46,646 nt of DNA. Source: Aureimonas sp. Leaf427. Lineage in GTDB: Bacteria > Pseudomonadota > Alphaproteobacteria > Rhizobiales > Rhizobiaceae. The stretch lies in the NCBI RefSeq assembly GCF_001425485.1, contig NZ_LMQW01000015.1, positions 1 to 46,646 on the forward strand, in the 5' to 3' direction. Made by a program: the position numbers and the translations under genes. Of this stretch, positions 23,782 to 31,588 are shown piece after piece. Below the pieces are notes generated by a model. The model had not been told where the DNA came from. It searched no databases and worked only from the letters and a program-made list of their open reading frames with translations. The first letter of the stretch is position 1. Every line of letters begins with the position of its first letter.

Positions 23782-24984
23782 TCAGGCAGCCTTCGCGGCT
23801 CCAGCCTTCCGGGCCATGACCGCCATTCCCGCGGAACCGCTGAGGAGAACGGCGGCAAGGAGGAAGGTGCTCCTGTAGCCGCTGTAATCGAAGAGCATGC
23901 CGCCTGCCGTGGCACCGAGGGTGATGGCGAGCTGTATGACAGCGACCATGAGGCCGCCTCCCGCATCCGCGTCCTCCGGTACCGTCCGGGAGAGCCAGGT
24001 GCCCCAGCCTACGGGGGCCGGCACGCTGATGAGCCCCCACAGGCCGAGAAGGATTGCCGTCGCAATGGTCGAGGCGCCGAGGAGGACCAGCGCGACGGCG
24101 ATCGCCGCCATTCCCAACGGGATGAGGATAAGGACGGAGAAAAGGCGCGAGTTCAGGATTCCCCCGATCACCGAGGTACCCGCGAGACCCGCGACACCGA
24201 TGACGAGAAGCAGGAGCGACAGGACCGAGATGTCGACCCGGGTAACGGTTTCGAGGAAGGGCCGCAGGTAGGTGAAGAGGGCGAACTGGCCCATGAAGAG
24301 CAGGAAGATGGCGGCCATGCCATACGCAACCGCGGGATTCCGGAGCAGACGGAAGACCTTGCCCGCTGGCTTTGCCTCCGGCTCCGGCGGAATGGAGGGC
24401 ATCGAGAGGAGCTGCCAGACCAACGCGATAACGGCGAGCGGGACCACCGCGAAGAAGGCTCCACGCCAACCGATGATGCTGCCGAGGAAGCTTCCCAGCG
24501 GCGCGGCGACCGTAGCCGCAAGCGCGTTTCCCCCGTTCAGCATCGCCAGCGCCTTCGGCACCGCGTCGCTCGGCACCAGGCGCATGACGGTCGCGGTGCT
24601 CATGGACCAGAAGCCGCCTATGGCGACGCCGAGCAGCGCACGCCCGGCCATCATCACCATATAGGTCGGCGCGAGCGCCACGATCGCCCCGGACACGATC
24701 AGGAGCGACGTGAAGAAGAGGGTTACGGTCCGTCGGTCGAAGCGAGTGACGAGGGACGAGCTGAAAAGGCTGGTCAAAACGGCGAAGACGCCCGAGATCG
24801 AGATCGCCTGCCCAGCCTGTCCTTCTGTGATCCTCAGCGTCTCGGCGATGGGGGTCAGCAGGCTGACGGGCAGGAACTCGGATGCGATGAGGACGACGAC
24901 GCCGAGTGACATCGACAGGACAGCGCCCCAGGCGGCGGGCCCGGCAGCAGATGCCGGCACCTCGGTTTGGATGGCTATGGACAT
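23782..24984 (-). CDS. MFS transporter, drug/metabolite efflux type
   Basis: A 400-residue, 12-helix major facilitator of the DHA1 (AraJ/YdhP/NepI-like) group. Seen are SEFLPVSLLTPIAETLRITE in helix 1 and the following loop, the motif-A-like loop between helices 2 and 3 (SLVTRFDRRTVTLF), GRALLGVAIGGFWSMSTATV (helix 4) and helix 5 with NGGNALAATVAAPLGSFLG (motif C-like). Relatives export purine nucleosides, arabinose or drugs. The ribosome binding site is weak. Promoter element 4 lies about 130-170 bp upstream, and the reductase gene follows. In the context of the island it probably removes the toxic substrate or product (inference). Confidence 0.9.
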   Translation of the reverse strand: MSIAIQTEVPASAAGPAAWGAVLSMSLGVVVLIASEFLPVSLLTPIAETLRITEGQAGQAISISGVFAVLTSLFSSSLVTRFDRRTVTLFFTSLLIVSGAIVALAPTYMVMMAGRALLGVAIGGFWSMSTATVMRLVPSDAVPKALAMLNGGNALAATVAAPLGSFLGSIIGWRGAFFAVVPLAVIALVWQLLSMPSIPPEPEAKPAGKVFRLLRNPAVAYGMAAIFLLFMGQFALFTYLRPFLETVTRVDISVLSLLLLVIGVAGLAGTSVIGGILNSRLFSVLILIPLGMAAIAVALVLLGASTIATAILLGLWGLISVPAPVGWGTWLSRTVPEDADAGGGLMVAVIQLAITLGATAGGMLFDYSGYRSTFLLAAVLLSGSAGMAVMARKAGAAKAA

Positions 24985-25111
24985 GATGGTCTTTCAATTT
25001 GACGGCGGTCGCATGCGCGGGAGGCACGCAGCCGCCTCTCGTTCGTCACGCGCTTCTCCGGCTTTACCGCCGAAGTGTCTGTGTTGGAGATAAGCCCCGA
25101 GGGGGAGCGGC

Positions 25112-25155
25112 ACTATCCTAGAAGATCGACATGCTGTCATAAATGCAGGTTATCA
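25112..25155 (-). promoter_or_regulatory. shared operator-promoter element 4 (MFS-reductase genes)
   Basis: Read towards the MFS gene, TGATA-N9-TATGA occupies 25155-25137, and after exactly 21 nt TAGT follows at 25115-25112. On the plus strand it shares TGCTGTCATA and GGTTAT with element 3 in the same register. The MFS start is about 127 bp further on. Confidence 0.7.
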
Positions 25156-25229
25156 ATCGTCGCGTACGCTTGACCGCAGTCGCGTCATAGCTGGGCGACC
25201 GTACCCATAGGTCGGAGGACGTTACGTCC

Positions 25230-25958
25230 CTATCGCGAACTGCCTGAGCCAGTTCGCTTCTGACGCTCCGTGAGGGAGGTCACGTAGAACGCAGCGATCG
25301 CCGGCAAGGCGAGGACGCCGACCCAATGCCCGAAGAAGGGAGCAACCGCGGCCGTGAAGTCCCAGAAGTCGAGGCTGTACGTGAACGTGAGCTTGCTCCA
25401 CACACCCAGTACGAACCAACTCCAAAGGCCGAAGGCGCCCAGCATCGCAGCGAGAAGCCGAAGCGTCCAGGTGCGTGTGGCGTTCCCAGGAGCCAGTCCG
25501 AGCGTCTTGCGGACCAGCGCCATCACGCGCGTCCAGTGCAGGCCGACGTGGATCCCGACGACGATCATTACCCAGTAAGCCGAGAACCAGTGGACCTCTC
25601 GCAGGTAGATGCTGTCCGGTATCGGCAGAGGGGCGAACACCGACTTCGAGATCACCACGCTCGTCACGAGGAGCACCGCCATGTTGATCACCAACAGCAG
25701 GTGCAGCACCAGCTTCGCGACACGTCGACCGTCGTAGCGTCCGTGCGCCAGGTTCGCAAACCAACGGCGGTTCGTCACCACGTGCCAGACAAGCAGGGCG
25801 AAGAGGGCTGTGCCGAACAGTTCGTGGGCGATGTTCCCGAGCCACCAGTAAGCCAGCGAAAGCAAGAGCATGGCCGTCATGGCTACCGGGAGCCCCAGGC
25901 GCTTGGCAAGTACGGCGGAGACCTGCTCACGTCCGAGGTGGTTACCGAAGGCCCTCAC
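25230..25958 (-). CDS. cytochrome b561-like (DUF4405-type) membrane protein
   Basis: A 242-residue integral membrane protein with about five or six helices. His residues in helices could ligate heme: NIAHELFGTALFALLVWHVV, VHWFSAYWVMIVVGIHVGLH and FFGHWVGVLALP. This is the pattern of the DUF4405/cytochrome b561-like family of membrane electron-transfer proteins. I use the GTG at 25958 as start because it overlaps the P460 gene stop by 4 bp (GTGA); the longer open frame would run into that gene. Coupling with an exported c-type-like cytochrome suggests that the two exchange electrons across the inner membrane. Partner and substrate are inferred. Confidence 0.7.
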   Translation of the reverse strand: MRAFGNHLGREQVSAVLAKRLGLPVAMTAMLLLSLAYWWLGNIAHELFGTALFALLVWHVVTNRRWFANLAHGRYDGRRVAKLVLHLLLVINMAVLLVTSVVISKSVFAPLPIPDSIYLREVHWFSAYWVMIVVGIHVGLHWTRVMALVRKTLGLAPGNATRTWTLRLLAAMLGAFGLWSWFVLGVWSKLTFTYSLDFWDFTAAVAPFFGHWVGVLALPAIAAFYVTSLTERQKRTGSGSSR

Positions 25959-26428
25959 TCGAACTCCACGGCGTCGGAGTAGGTGAACATGAACTGGCGG
26001 TCCTGCCGGCTGCGCTGGTGACAGGAGTAGCACCGCTCCACGTTCTCGTCGGCCTTGATCGACCCGTCGGGGCGGAACCATTGGTACTGCCAGTCGTCGA
26101 TGCCGTCCCCCGTCTTCTGGGCAACGAGGTATCGCTCGAGGACATCGCTCTGATAGTCTACGAGAACAACGTGCGTCCCAATCGGCACCGACTGCCCGGC
26201 CTTGATTGAGTCGAGTGCCGTACGGTTGGTGAGCATGTGCTCGCGAGTCACGCCCCGGCGAACCGTTGTGTAATGCTCAAGCTGCTCCAGCGGCGGAAAC
26301 GTCACGGCGTTTTCCTCCGCATGTGCCGGGGGCGCGCTTGCTCCACCCGGCAGCATGAACGATGCCACGGCAATCGTGGCGAGAGCGATGCCCACCGTCC
26401 ATGCCGCTCGCGGGCCCTTGCTTCTCAT
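25955..26428 (-). CDS. cytochrome P460 family protein
   Basis: About 157 residues with an N-terminal signal (AAWTVGIALATIAVASFML, then a Pro/Ala-rich linker ending PPAHAEE). The mature part shows the P460 pattern: PPLEQLEHYTTVRRGVTREH, PIGTHVVLVDYQ, WQYQWFRPDGSIK and the heme-binding ERCYSCHQRSRQDRQFMFTY. Periplasmic c-type hemoproteins of this family act on hydroxylamine or NO, or serve in stress tolerance. Two starts are possible: ATG 26428 (used) and ATG 26461. It overlaps the b561-like gene by 4 bp. The catalytic role of this member is unknown. Confidence 0.8.
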   Translation of the reverse strand: MRSKGPRAAWTVGIALATIAVASFMLPGGASAPPAHAEENAVTFPPLEQLEHYTTVRRGVTREHMLTNRTALDSIKAGQSVPIGTHVVLVDYQSDVLERYLVAQKTGDGIDDWQYQWFRPDGSIKADENVERCYSCHQRSRQDRQFMFTYSDAVEFE

Positions 26429-26848
26429 GTGCTCGTCCGTCCGTTGGTTGATCGAGACCATCTCGGTGCCAACGTACGCGGGCGCGTCAGTTCGAATTAG
26501 AGGGCCAAAGCGGCATAGACCGATAACCAGAGCTTATTAGTGAGAGGCCTGTCGAACCCTCGTTTTGGAAGGTGCCGAAAGCTGAGAACGGCTCACGCTA
26601 ATGTCTGCTTCCGGCGTGGCAAAAGAGATTTCCAAACGACTGAGAAGGGTCGAAAGCGGTCTGATCTGTTCCGCGAGCGCTTTCCTCTGGATCAGAAAAG
26701 TTTTCGGTCCCCTCGCGGGCAGCCGTCGCGACAGCGACTGCGGCAGGACATATCCTGTATCCCGCCTGGGCCTGTTGCTGGGCAACAAGCATGAGCGGAG
26801 GCTGCGATACGATTTCTCGACCGTTTCTTCCGCCCCCCGCAGGCAGCA
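26429..26848. other. intergenic region with open but unconvincing frames
   Basis: This lies between the P460 gene start and the next plus-strand gene. Frames on both strands stay open, but their Arg/Ser-rich content is not protein-like. Near 26790 an ATG-AGC could have been the original start of the next gene if one G were missing (see that entry). No hairpin or operator stands out. Confidence 0.4.
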
Positions 26849-27844
26849 TTGGTGCCGCTGATTTCCACGTCCGAAGGCCCCGCGCCGACGGAGGTTCCGC
26901 TCCTTCCCGATGGCATGAATCCGATCCTGCGCCATGCGGACGATTGGCGCCTACCCCGTAAGGAAACGCGCATCGATGTCGTGGCGCGCTGCGGCGTTCA
27001 GCCAGATCCAATCTACGAATGGCCGGCGCTCGTCCTTGCCGACGCCGAACCCCTACCACGTGCACTGGCGCCCTGGACGGCTAGCGCCTTCGAGCGCATC
27101 CCACCCCAGTTCCCGATCACCCGCTTCACCGCCCTTGCGTGGTTCGAGGACGACGCGCACGCCAACCTTAAGCGCGTCGCCGACAGTCTGACGGCATCGC
27201 TAGGGCCCACGTCGATCGGTCGGCGGTGGAACACCGTCGTCGCCGCGTGGCGGTCGGGGCTGGCTGAGGTCTCGCTGACGGCTTGGCCGCCAAGCTGGCA
27301 GTCGCACGGTCTGCAAAATCCGTCGGAAGATCGCGAGCCGCGCTTGAAAACGGCTTGCCACGTGACACTGACAACGGGCTTCCGCCTTGCTCTCGGCGAG
27401 AAAGAACGAGATTGGGTGCGAGGGTTCCAGCCTCTTGCGATCGACGGGGATGTCGGGACGGCGCGCATGGCCAGGGCCGGCCGCCTTGCTCCGGGTGAGA
27501 CGGAACTCGAATACGTGCGCGACCCGGAAGATCTCGTCGAGGACAGGCAACGGATGCTCGGGCTGTCTGCGGGCGGCGAGGCACTGATCGTGGTGTCCGA
27601 TCAGCTCTTCGTCATCCCCCGCACCGAGATCCTGCATCTTCGAGTGGTTCGCATGACGCCGGCCAAGAGCGGCGGCGGTTCATCGCTTCACGCTCATTGC
27701 CGCACCCGTGCGCCCGGCGCTGACGATCAGTCGGTCTTCCTGGCGCAGCATGGCGATCCCGATGGAATGACGTCGCTTGGGCAATATCTCGGGGAGCTGC
27801 TCGGTTGTCCGGCCGAGGTCAGCCCTTACTATTCGGACTGCTGA
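26849..27844 (+). CDS. hypothetical protein of about 331 residues
   Basis: A soluble protein I do not recognise. Well-behaved stretches are HADDWRLPRKETRIDVVARC, FPITRFTALAWFEDDAHANL, LAPGETELEYVRDPEDLVED and GGEALIVVSDQLFVIPRTEI, indicating alternating strands and helices without signal or membrane span. The start is unclear: the frame opens at TTG 26849 (GTG 26852 next), yet the in-frame translation upstream back to a TGA also looks protein-like (RFLDRFFRPPQAAL). An ATG-AGC-G(G)AG at 26790 would join it if one G were removed, so a 5' frameshift is possible. It precedes three further unrecognised genes, three of the four being exported. Confidence 0.6.
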   Translation: MVPLISTSEGPAPTEVPLLPDGMNPILRHADDWRLPRKETRIDVVARCGVQPDPIYEWPALVLADAEPLPRALAPWTASAFERIPPQFPITRFTALAWFEDDAHANLKRVADSLTASLGPTSIGRRWNTVVAAWRSGLAEVSLTAWPPSWQSHGLQNPSEDREPRLKTACHVTLTTGFRLALGEKERDWVRGFQPLAIDGDVGTARMARAGRLAPGETELEYVRDPEDLVEDRQRMLGLSAGGEALIVVSDQLFVIPRTEILHLRVVRMTPAKSGGGSSLHAHCRTRAPGADDQSVFLAQHGDPDGMTSLGQYLGELLGCPAEVSPYYSDC

Positions 27845-27931
27845 CATCGTGCGGACGACAGTTCGGCCCAGCGGCGATATGCTCGCGGCAGTTCATCAAT
27901 CGAGATGAGTTTGGTCCCAGCAGGAGGCAAG

Positions 27932-28798
27932 ATGGGTAACTGGCGCATCGCAGCCGGAACCATGCGCGAACAGGCAGTGCTCGCTCGGTTGCGACAAGTG
28001 GGAACGTCCGCAGCTCTCGTGCTCCTGCTCAACGTCTTGGTTGCAGCGGCACCGAACGCGCCTGGCTATGCGAGCGAAAAGATCGACTCCCCGGCACGGA
28101 TAAGTCGGGCAAGCGTGCATCTTGCTCTTCCACCCGACGAGCTGCCGCGTCGCGGGATGCTGGTCGCGACCGGCAACCTCCTGTCGCCGTTGGCTCGGTG
28201 GATCGTCATCGATCTCGACCTCATGACCATCCGACAAGCAACGACCCGTCTGGCCGATGGGGGAGGGGCGGTCGAGATCGAAAGCGAGCGCAACAACGCC
28301 ATCTCGGATGATGAGCGGCGCAACGTGATCGCGTCCGGGAACGAGATCTGGAGCATGCTGGATCCCGGTTCGCCAGCGTTCGATCAGCCATCAGACCGCC
28401 TGTGCAGCGTCGCGCTTTTCGATGGCGACGAAGTCCTGCACGAGGTCGGCTCCGATTGCCCGAGACCAGGCTTCGTTGCGGTGCTGGAAGCGTTGGCGGC
28501 GTCCGGCGAGGCGCGTGCCGGATCGCGGGGGCAGGTGCTGGCTCCTCCTTCCGCGGAGGCGCCGATCGGCTCGGCGCATCTCGAGCCCGACGGCACGCTG
28601 CTCCTGCGGCTCAGAGCCGAAAACGAAGACGGGTCCACTGTCGGACATGGCGAGTTGCGATACCCGCCGAGCAACCCGGACTACGACCGTGTCATGCGCC
28701 ATTTGGGACCGATCCCGCCAGGCGGTGAGGTTCTCGTGCCGCCATTCCCGCAACGCTGGCCGGACGAACCTACGCCGCCTCAGCGACCGAGGTCGTAG
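27932..28798 (+). CDS. exported hypothetical protein (288 residues)
   Basis: I start at ATG 27932, which has AGGAGG at a good distance; an ATG 27 nt earlier is less well placed. A hydrophobic segment (TSAALVLLLNVLVAAAP, about residues 25-42) is a signal peptide or anchor. The exported part has ARWIVIDLDLMTIRQATTRL, an Asp/Glu/Asn-rich middle, one Cys pair (RLCSVALFDG and GSDCPRPGF) and a Pro-rich C-terminus (PIPPGGEVLVPPFPQRWPD). No known domain. Its 3' end overlaps that of the opposite gene by 19 bp. Nearby genes suggest a set of envelope proteins. Confidence 0.6.
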   Translation: MGNWRIAAGTMREQAVLARLRQVGTSAALVLLLNVLVAAAPNAPGYASEKIDSPARISRASVHLALPPDELPRRGMLVATGNLLSPLARWIVIDLDLMTIRQATTRLADGGGAVEIESERNNAISDDERRNVIASGNEIWSMLDPGSPAFDQPSDRLCSVALFDGDEVLHEVGSDCPRPGFVAVLEALAASGEARAGSRGQVLAPPSAEAPIGSAHLEPDGTLLLRLRAENEDGSTVGHGELRYPPSNPDYDRVMRHLGPIPPGGEVLVPPFPQRWPDEPTPPQRPRS

Positions 28799-29394
28799 GT
28801 CGCCGTCCCAATCACCTGAGCGCGATCGCGTCGTGCACCCGGTGCGTCGGCACGGCTGAGGACCAGCGCCAGCTTCGGTTCCTTGCGCAGTCGGAAGGAG
28901 GTCGAGACCATGCCCTTGCGGCGCTCCTCTCCGATGGGCTCCCAACGCTCGACGAAGTCTGGTGAGGCGACTACGGCTTCGGCCGCCGGCCGGAAGTCGA
29001 CCCCGCCGCCGCCCGTGATGTGGCACATCGGAATGTCGCGTGAGACCACCAGTGCGTAACCCTCGCTGGGTCCGGCATTGATCCGCCAGTAGCGGTTGCC
29101 ACGCCGGAAGGGCTCGGGCGGGAGGAGCGGTTCGGGCAGGCTCTCGGTCTCGAACACCGCGCCGCCAAGATCGATCGCCGCAAGGAAGCGCGCCGGATCG
29201 TCCAGCCAGCTTGACGGGTCGAGGACCCAGATCTCGCATCCGCGCAGCGCGCCTTCCAGGCCAACGCGCAGCGGGTCGGCGACAGGCCTATCCTGTGCCG
29301 ATGCGGATCCGGTGACGGCGAGCAGCATCGTCGATGCGAGCAGCAGGTGGGAAAGGCGCTCCATGTCGATGCAGAACCGGGAACGCAGTCTCAT
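28780..29394 (-). CDS. exported hypothetical protein (204 residues)
   Basis: ATG 29394 overlaps the stop of the upstream gene (ATGA), which fixes the start although the frame is open much further. A signal peptide follows (LSHLLLASTMLLAVTGSASA). The mature protein has GCEIWVLDPSSWLDDPARFL, YWRINAGPSEGYALVVSRDI, MCHITGGGGVDF, FVERWEPIGEERRKGMVSTS and a final strand. The two Cys residues (GCEIW, MCHIT) may form a disulfide. I recognise no family. It is the second gene of a two-gene operon, convergent with the 288-residue exported protein gene. Confidence 0.65.
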   Translation of the reverse strand: MRLRSRFCIDMERLSHLLLASTMLLAVTGSASAQDRPVADPLRVGLEGALRGCEIWVLDPSSWLDDPARFLAAIDLGGAVFETESLPEPLLPPEPFRRGNRYWRINAGPSEGYALVVSRDIPMCHITGGGGVDFRPAAEAVVASPDFVERWEPIGEERRKGMVSTSFRLRKEPKLALVLSRADAPGARRDRAQVIGTATYDLGR

Positions 29395-29903
29395 CGGTTC
29401 TCCAGCCCCCGTGAGGCGCGCTCTGCCTGGATCGTCTCCGCCTCGCGACCGATCTGGTCGCGAAGGCTCGTGAGTCCTGTCCGCATCCGCTGGTGTATGG
29501 CCGGGGCGAGTGAGGAGTCGGGAAAGCGCTCGTCCCAGAGGAGCACGGTGTCGATCGTCCGTTGGAGTTTGGGTATGTCGCCGAAGGCCCAACCATTGAT
29601 GGAAGGCCCAAGCGTCTCGAACAGAGAGGAGAACAGAGCGGATTCGCCGGTCGGGTCCTGATCCGGGTTGGCGTTCAGGCGTGAGCGCCAGCGAAGTTGT
29701 CCGGCATAGAACCAGAACGTCGCTTCGTCTTCCTTGCCTTCCTGCATCAGGGGTGCCGCACGCAGCATGAGTTCGCTGGGCAGAGCGTTCCCCGCCGTCT
29801 CGGCACTTGGCGGAAACGCCTGCTCCTCTGCGATGGCAGGGGGCTGAGCAAGGAGGAAAAGGGCCGCCGCTACAGGGCATAGGAAGGGGCTGCGATAGAA
29901 CAT
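29391..29903 (-). CDS. exported hypothetical protein (170 residues)
   Basis: The product begins with a Sec signal (MFYRSPFLCPVAAALFLLAQ, then PPAIAEE). The mature part is largely helical: ASELMLRAAPLMQEGK-like helix (LPSELMLRAAPLMQEGKEDE), then EATFWFYAGQLRWRSRLNAN, FETLGPSINGWAFGDI and a C-terminal coiled segment (IGREAETIQAERASRGLE). Short helical exported proteins of this type occur as immunity or envelope proteins, but I cannot assign it. It is coupled by a 4-bp overlap to the 204-residue exported protein. Confidence 0.65.
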   Translation of the reverse strand: MFYRSPFLCPVAAALFLLAQPPAIAEEQAFPPSAETAGNALPSELMLRAAPLMQEGKEDEATFWFYAGQLRWRSRLNANPDQDPTGESALFSSLFETLGPSINGWAFGDIPKLQRTIDTVLLWDERFPDSSLAPAIHQRMRTGLTSLRDQIGREAETIQAERASRGLENR

Positions 29904-30160
29904 GTGGCGCGGCGGCTCCCTGCTGCGGCAGGGACCGCAATCGCTCGAAAGTCATGTTGTCTCGAGACCAGATCGGTCAAGGCGTCATGCGTCGCACACT
30001 CAGATCCCGTCGAGTGTCACCTGCCCAGCACGGTGAGCAGAAGCGGTTGGTATTGCTTCTGCCGATACACATGGCGCAGGCAACGGATGTACGAAGTGAA
30101 CGGCAGCTTTGCGGGAGTGGACCAGCACTATCGGAACGGTGTGGAAGGGTCGCAGGAAGA

Positions 30161-30406
30161 CTAGCTGGTGCTGGACAGCGAGGCGCCTTCCTCGATCACG
30201 CGGGCCAGCTCTTCACGAGCGGCATCCAACGCGATCACGCGTGTGCGGGCATGGTGGATGCTGTCCACGTTGGCAGGTTGACGGTTGGAAGCTTCATGCT
30301 TGCGTTCCTCGTCCGTGGCGAGCGCCAGAACGGCATTTCGGTATTCAGCCCGTGCGGTGTCGAGCGCTGTGTCCATCGCGTTCATCAGGTTCTTTGCCGT
30401 AGTCAT
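30161..30406 (-). CDS. 81-residue helical hypothetical protein
   Basis: I use ATG 30406, preceded by TTGGAGGGC, which is a very good ribosome binding site; the frame continues upstream without protein character. The product is one long charged helical hairpin (LMNAMDTALDTARAEYRN, ALATDEERKHEASNRQ, RTRVIALDAAREELARVIEE), soluble, with no Cys. No family recognised. It stands alone, 336 bp from a small stress-type gene on the other strand. Confidence 0.6.
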   Translation of the reverse strand: MTTAKNLMNAMDTALDTARAEYRNAVLALATDEERKHEASNRQPANVDSIHHARTRVIALDAAREELARVIEEGASLSSTS

Positions 30407-30544
30407 CTTCTGCCCTCCAATAAGCGTCCACGGCCATGACACGACCCGACGCCGCAGCTTGAACACATCAGCGACGCCGCGGTTGCCAACCATCCAAGGC
30501 GACTCCTCCGAGGCGATGACGCCTTCGGAGAGCCCTGGGCCTTG

Positions 30545-30680
30545 CGAGGTCGTCGACGTCAGCCGCGGGTAGGTCCGTACAGCCGACTGGGCCGTCGCCG
30601 TAGAACGTGTCCTTGTCGGGCGTGTTGAACGGCAGGCCCCGTCGCAGGCGCTCCGCAAGATCCGGGGTGGCGATGAGTCA
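30545..30680 (-). pseudogene. remnant of an Old Yellow Enzyme (alkene reductase) C-terminus
   Basis: On the minus strand, from about 30674, the frame reads IATPDLAERLRRGLPFNTPD followed by KDTFYGDGPVGCTDLPAAD. This is close to the C-terminal end of NemA/XenB-type flavin ene-reductases (N-P-D-L-x-x-R-L-x-x-x-x-P-L-N-x-P-D, T-F-Y-G-G-x-x-x-G-Y-T-D-Y-P). Nothing upstream resembles the rest of the barrel, and there is no start codon, so it is a fragment. Confidence 0.5.
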
Positions 30681-30741
30681 GGCAGCAGCGGAACGATGAC
30701 GTGCGCAGGCCCTTCTCCCTCGAATCCTTGGAGGAAGCACA

Positions 30742-30924
30742 ATGTCCGACCCAACCGGCAGCCACACGACGCCAGACATGCAGAAGATCGGCGACGATCA
30801 CGGCACGCCCGGCCATCAGGAACGTCCGATGACAGAGGACGAGAAGCTAGAGAAGTCTCTGGAGGACAGTTTCCCGACGTCGGATCCGATCCAGCCAAGC
30901 CGGATCGACGGTCCCAACAACTGA
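30742..30924 (+). CDS. 60-residue conserved-type hypothetical protein
   Basis: The C-terminal half carries EDEKLEKSLEDSFPTSDPIQ, a sequence pattern that recurs in very small alphaproteobacterial proteins of unknown function (E-K-x-L-E-x-S-F-P-x-S-D-P). The rest is polar and probably unfolded. AGGAA lies before the ATG. It is followed after 8 bp by a small membrane protein gene on the same strand. Family function is unknown. Confidence 0.7.
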   Translation: MSDPTGSHTTPDMQKIGDDHGTPGHQERPMTEDEKLEKSLEDSFPTSDPIQPSRIDGPNN

Positions 30925-30932
30925 GGAGAGCC

Positions 30933-31241
30933 ATGGGGATGGATCGGGTGTCGCGCCAGCAGCAGCAAAATGCGCTGACTCATGGAGCGAAACGTAATGA
31001 GGCTTCGCTCCGGGTGAACGTGGGCCACCTGCATATCGAAGGCCAAGTGTCGGTTTCGACACCCGGCCTCCTCGCCATCGGGGGCCTGGTGTCGAGCATC
31101 CTGTTGTCGGTTGCCGTCATCGTGCTGGCGTCGACGCGCAAGCTTCCGGACGGACGCTACCGAAGGATATGCATCGGACCTGACCCGCACGATGGTGCCG
31201 ACTTGAACCAAAACGGATCGGCAGGCTCGACCCCTGGTTAA
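30933..31241 (+). CDS. 102-residue single-span membrane protein
   Basis: ATG 30933 with GAGGAG just upstream, 8 bp after the preceding stop, so they are co-transcribed. The first ~45 residues are polar with Gln and His (MDRVSRQQQQNALTHGAKR, then LRVNVGHLHIEGQVSV), followed by one hydrophobic helix (LLAIGGLVSSILLSVAVIVL) and a polar tail. A small inner-membrane protein with two soluble ends. No family recognised. Confidence 0.55.
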   Translation: MGMDRVSRQQQQNALTHGAKRNEASLRVNVGHLHIEGQVSVSTPGLLAIGGLVSSILLSVAVIVLASTRKLPDGRYRRICIGPDPHDGADLNQNGSAGSTPG

Positions 31242-31261
31242 CGGATCCAAACTCTCAGAGT

Positions 31262-31588
31262 TCAACGAGATTTGCGGGTCGGCGCGTGGAAGTCGGGAGC
31301 TTTGTTGGCGATCCAACGCAGGAAGCAGGCGACCTCCGGGTTGGTGTCCAAAGGGATCGACGCTTCCGCATGCCGTTCCAAATCCAGGTTCGCGAAGCAC
31401 GCATGGATCGTCCGGTGGCAAATCGGGTGAACTGGAACCGTGTTTCGTCCGCCCCGGCTCTTCGGAAGCGGATGATGCCATTCGGTTCGCTGGCCGAGAG
31501 TCCGGGCGCAAAGCCAGCAGGGCGTGCGTCCGTCGACGGGCGCTGGCGGCTCCACCCATTGTCCTGGTTTTCGATGTTTGCGCGCCAT
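31262..31588 (-). CDS. HNH-type small protein
   Basis: A 108-residue protein with the compact HNH/zinc pattern: PCWLCARTLGQRTEWHHPLP, then KSRGGRNTVPVHPICHRTIH. The Cys-x-x-Cys, His-His, and Cys-His residues fit the metal-binding beta-beta-alpha fold of HNH endonucleases. The N-terminus is basic. Members of this short family occur widely in Alphaproteobacteria without known biology; nuclease activity is plausible but not shown by the sequence. It is convergent with the membrane protein gene. Confidence 0.75.
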   Translation of the reverse strand: MARKHRKPGQWVEPPAPVDGRTPCWLCARTLGQRTEWHHPLPKSRGGRNTVPVHPICHRTIHACFANLDLERHAEASIPLDTNPEVACFLRWIANKAPDFHAPTRKSR

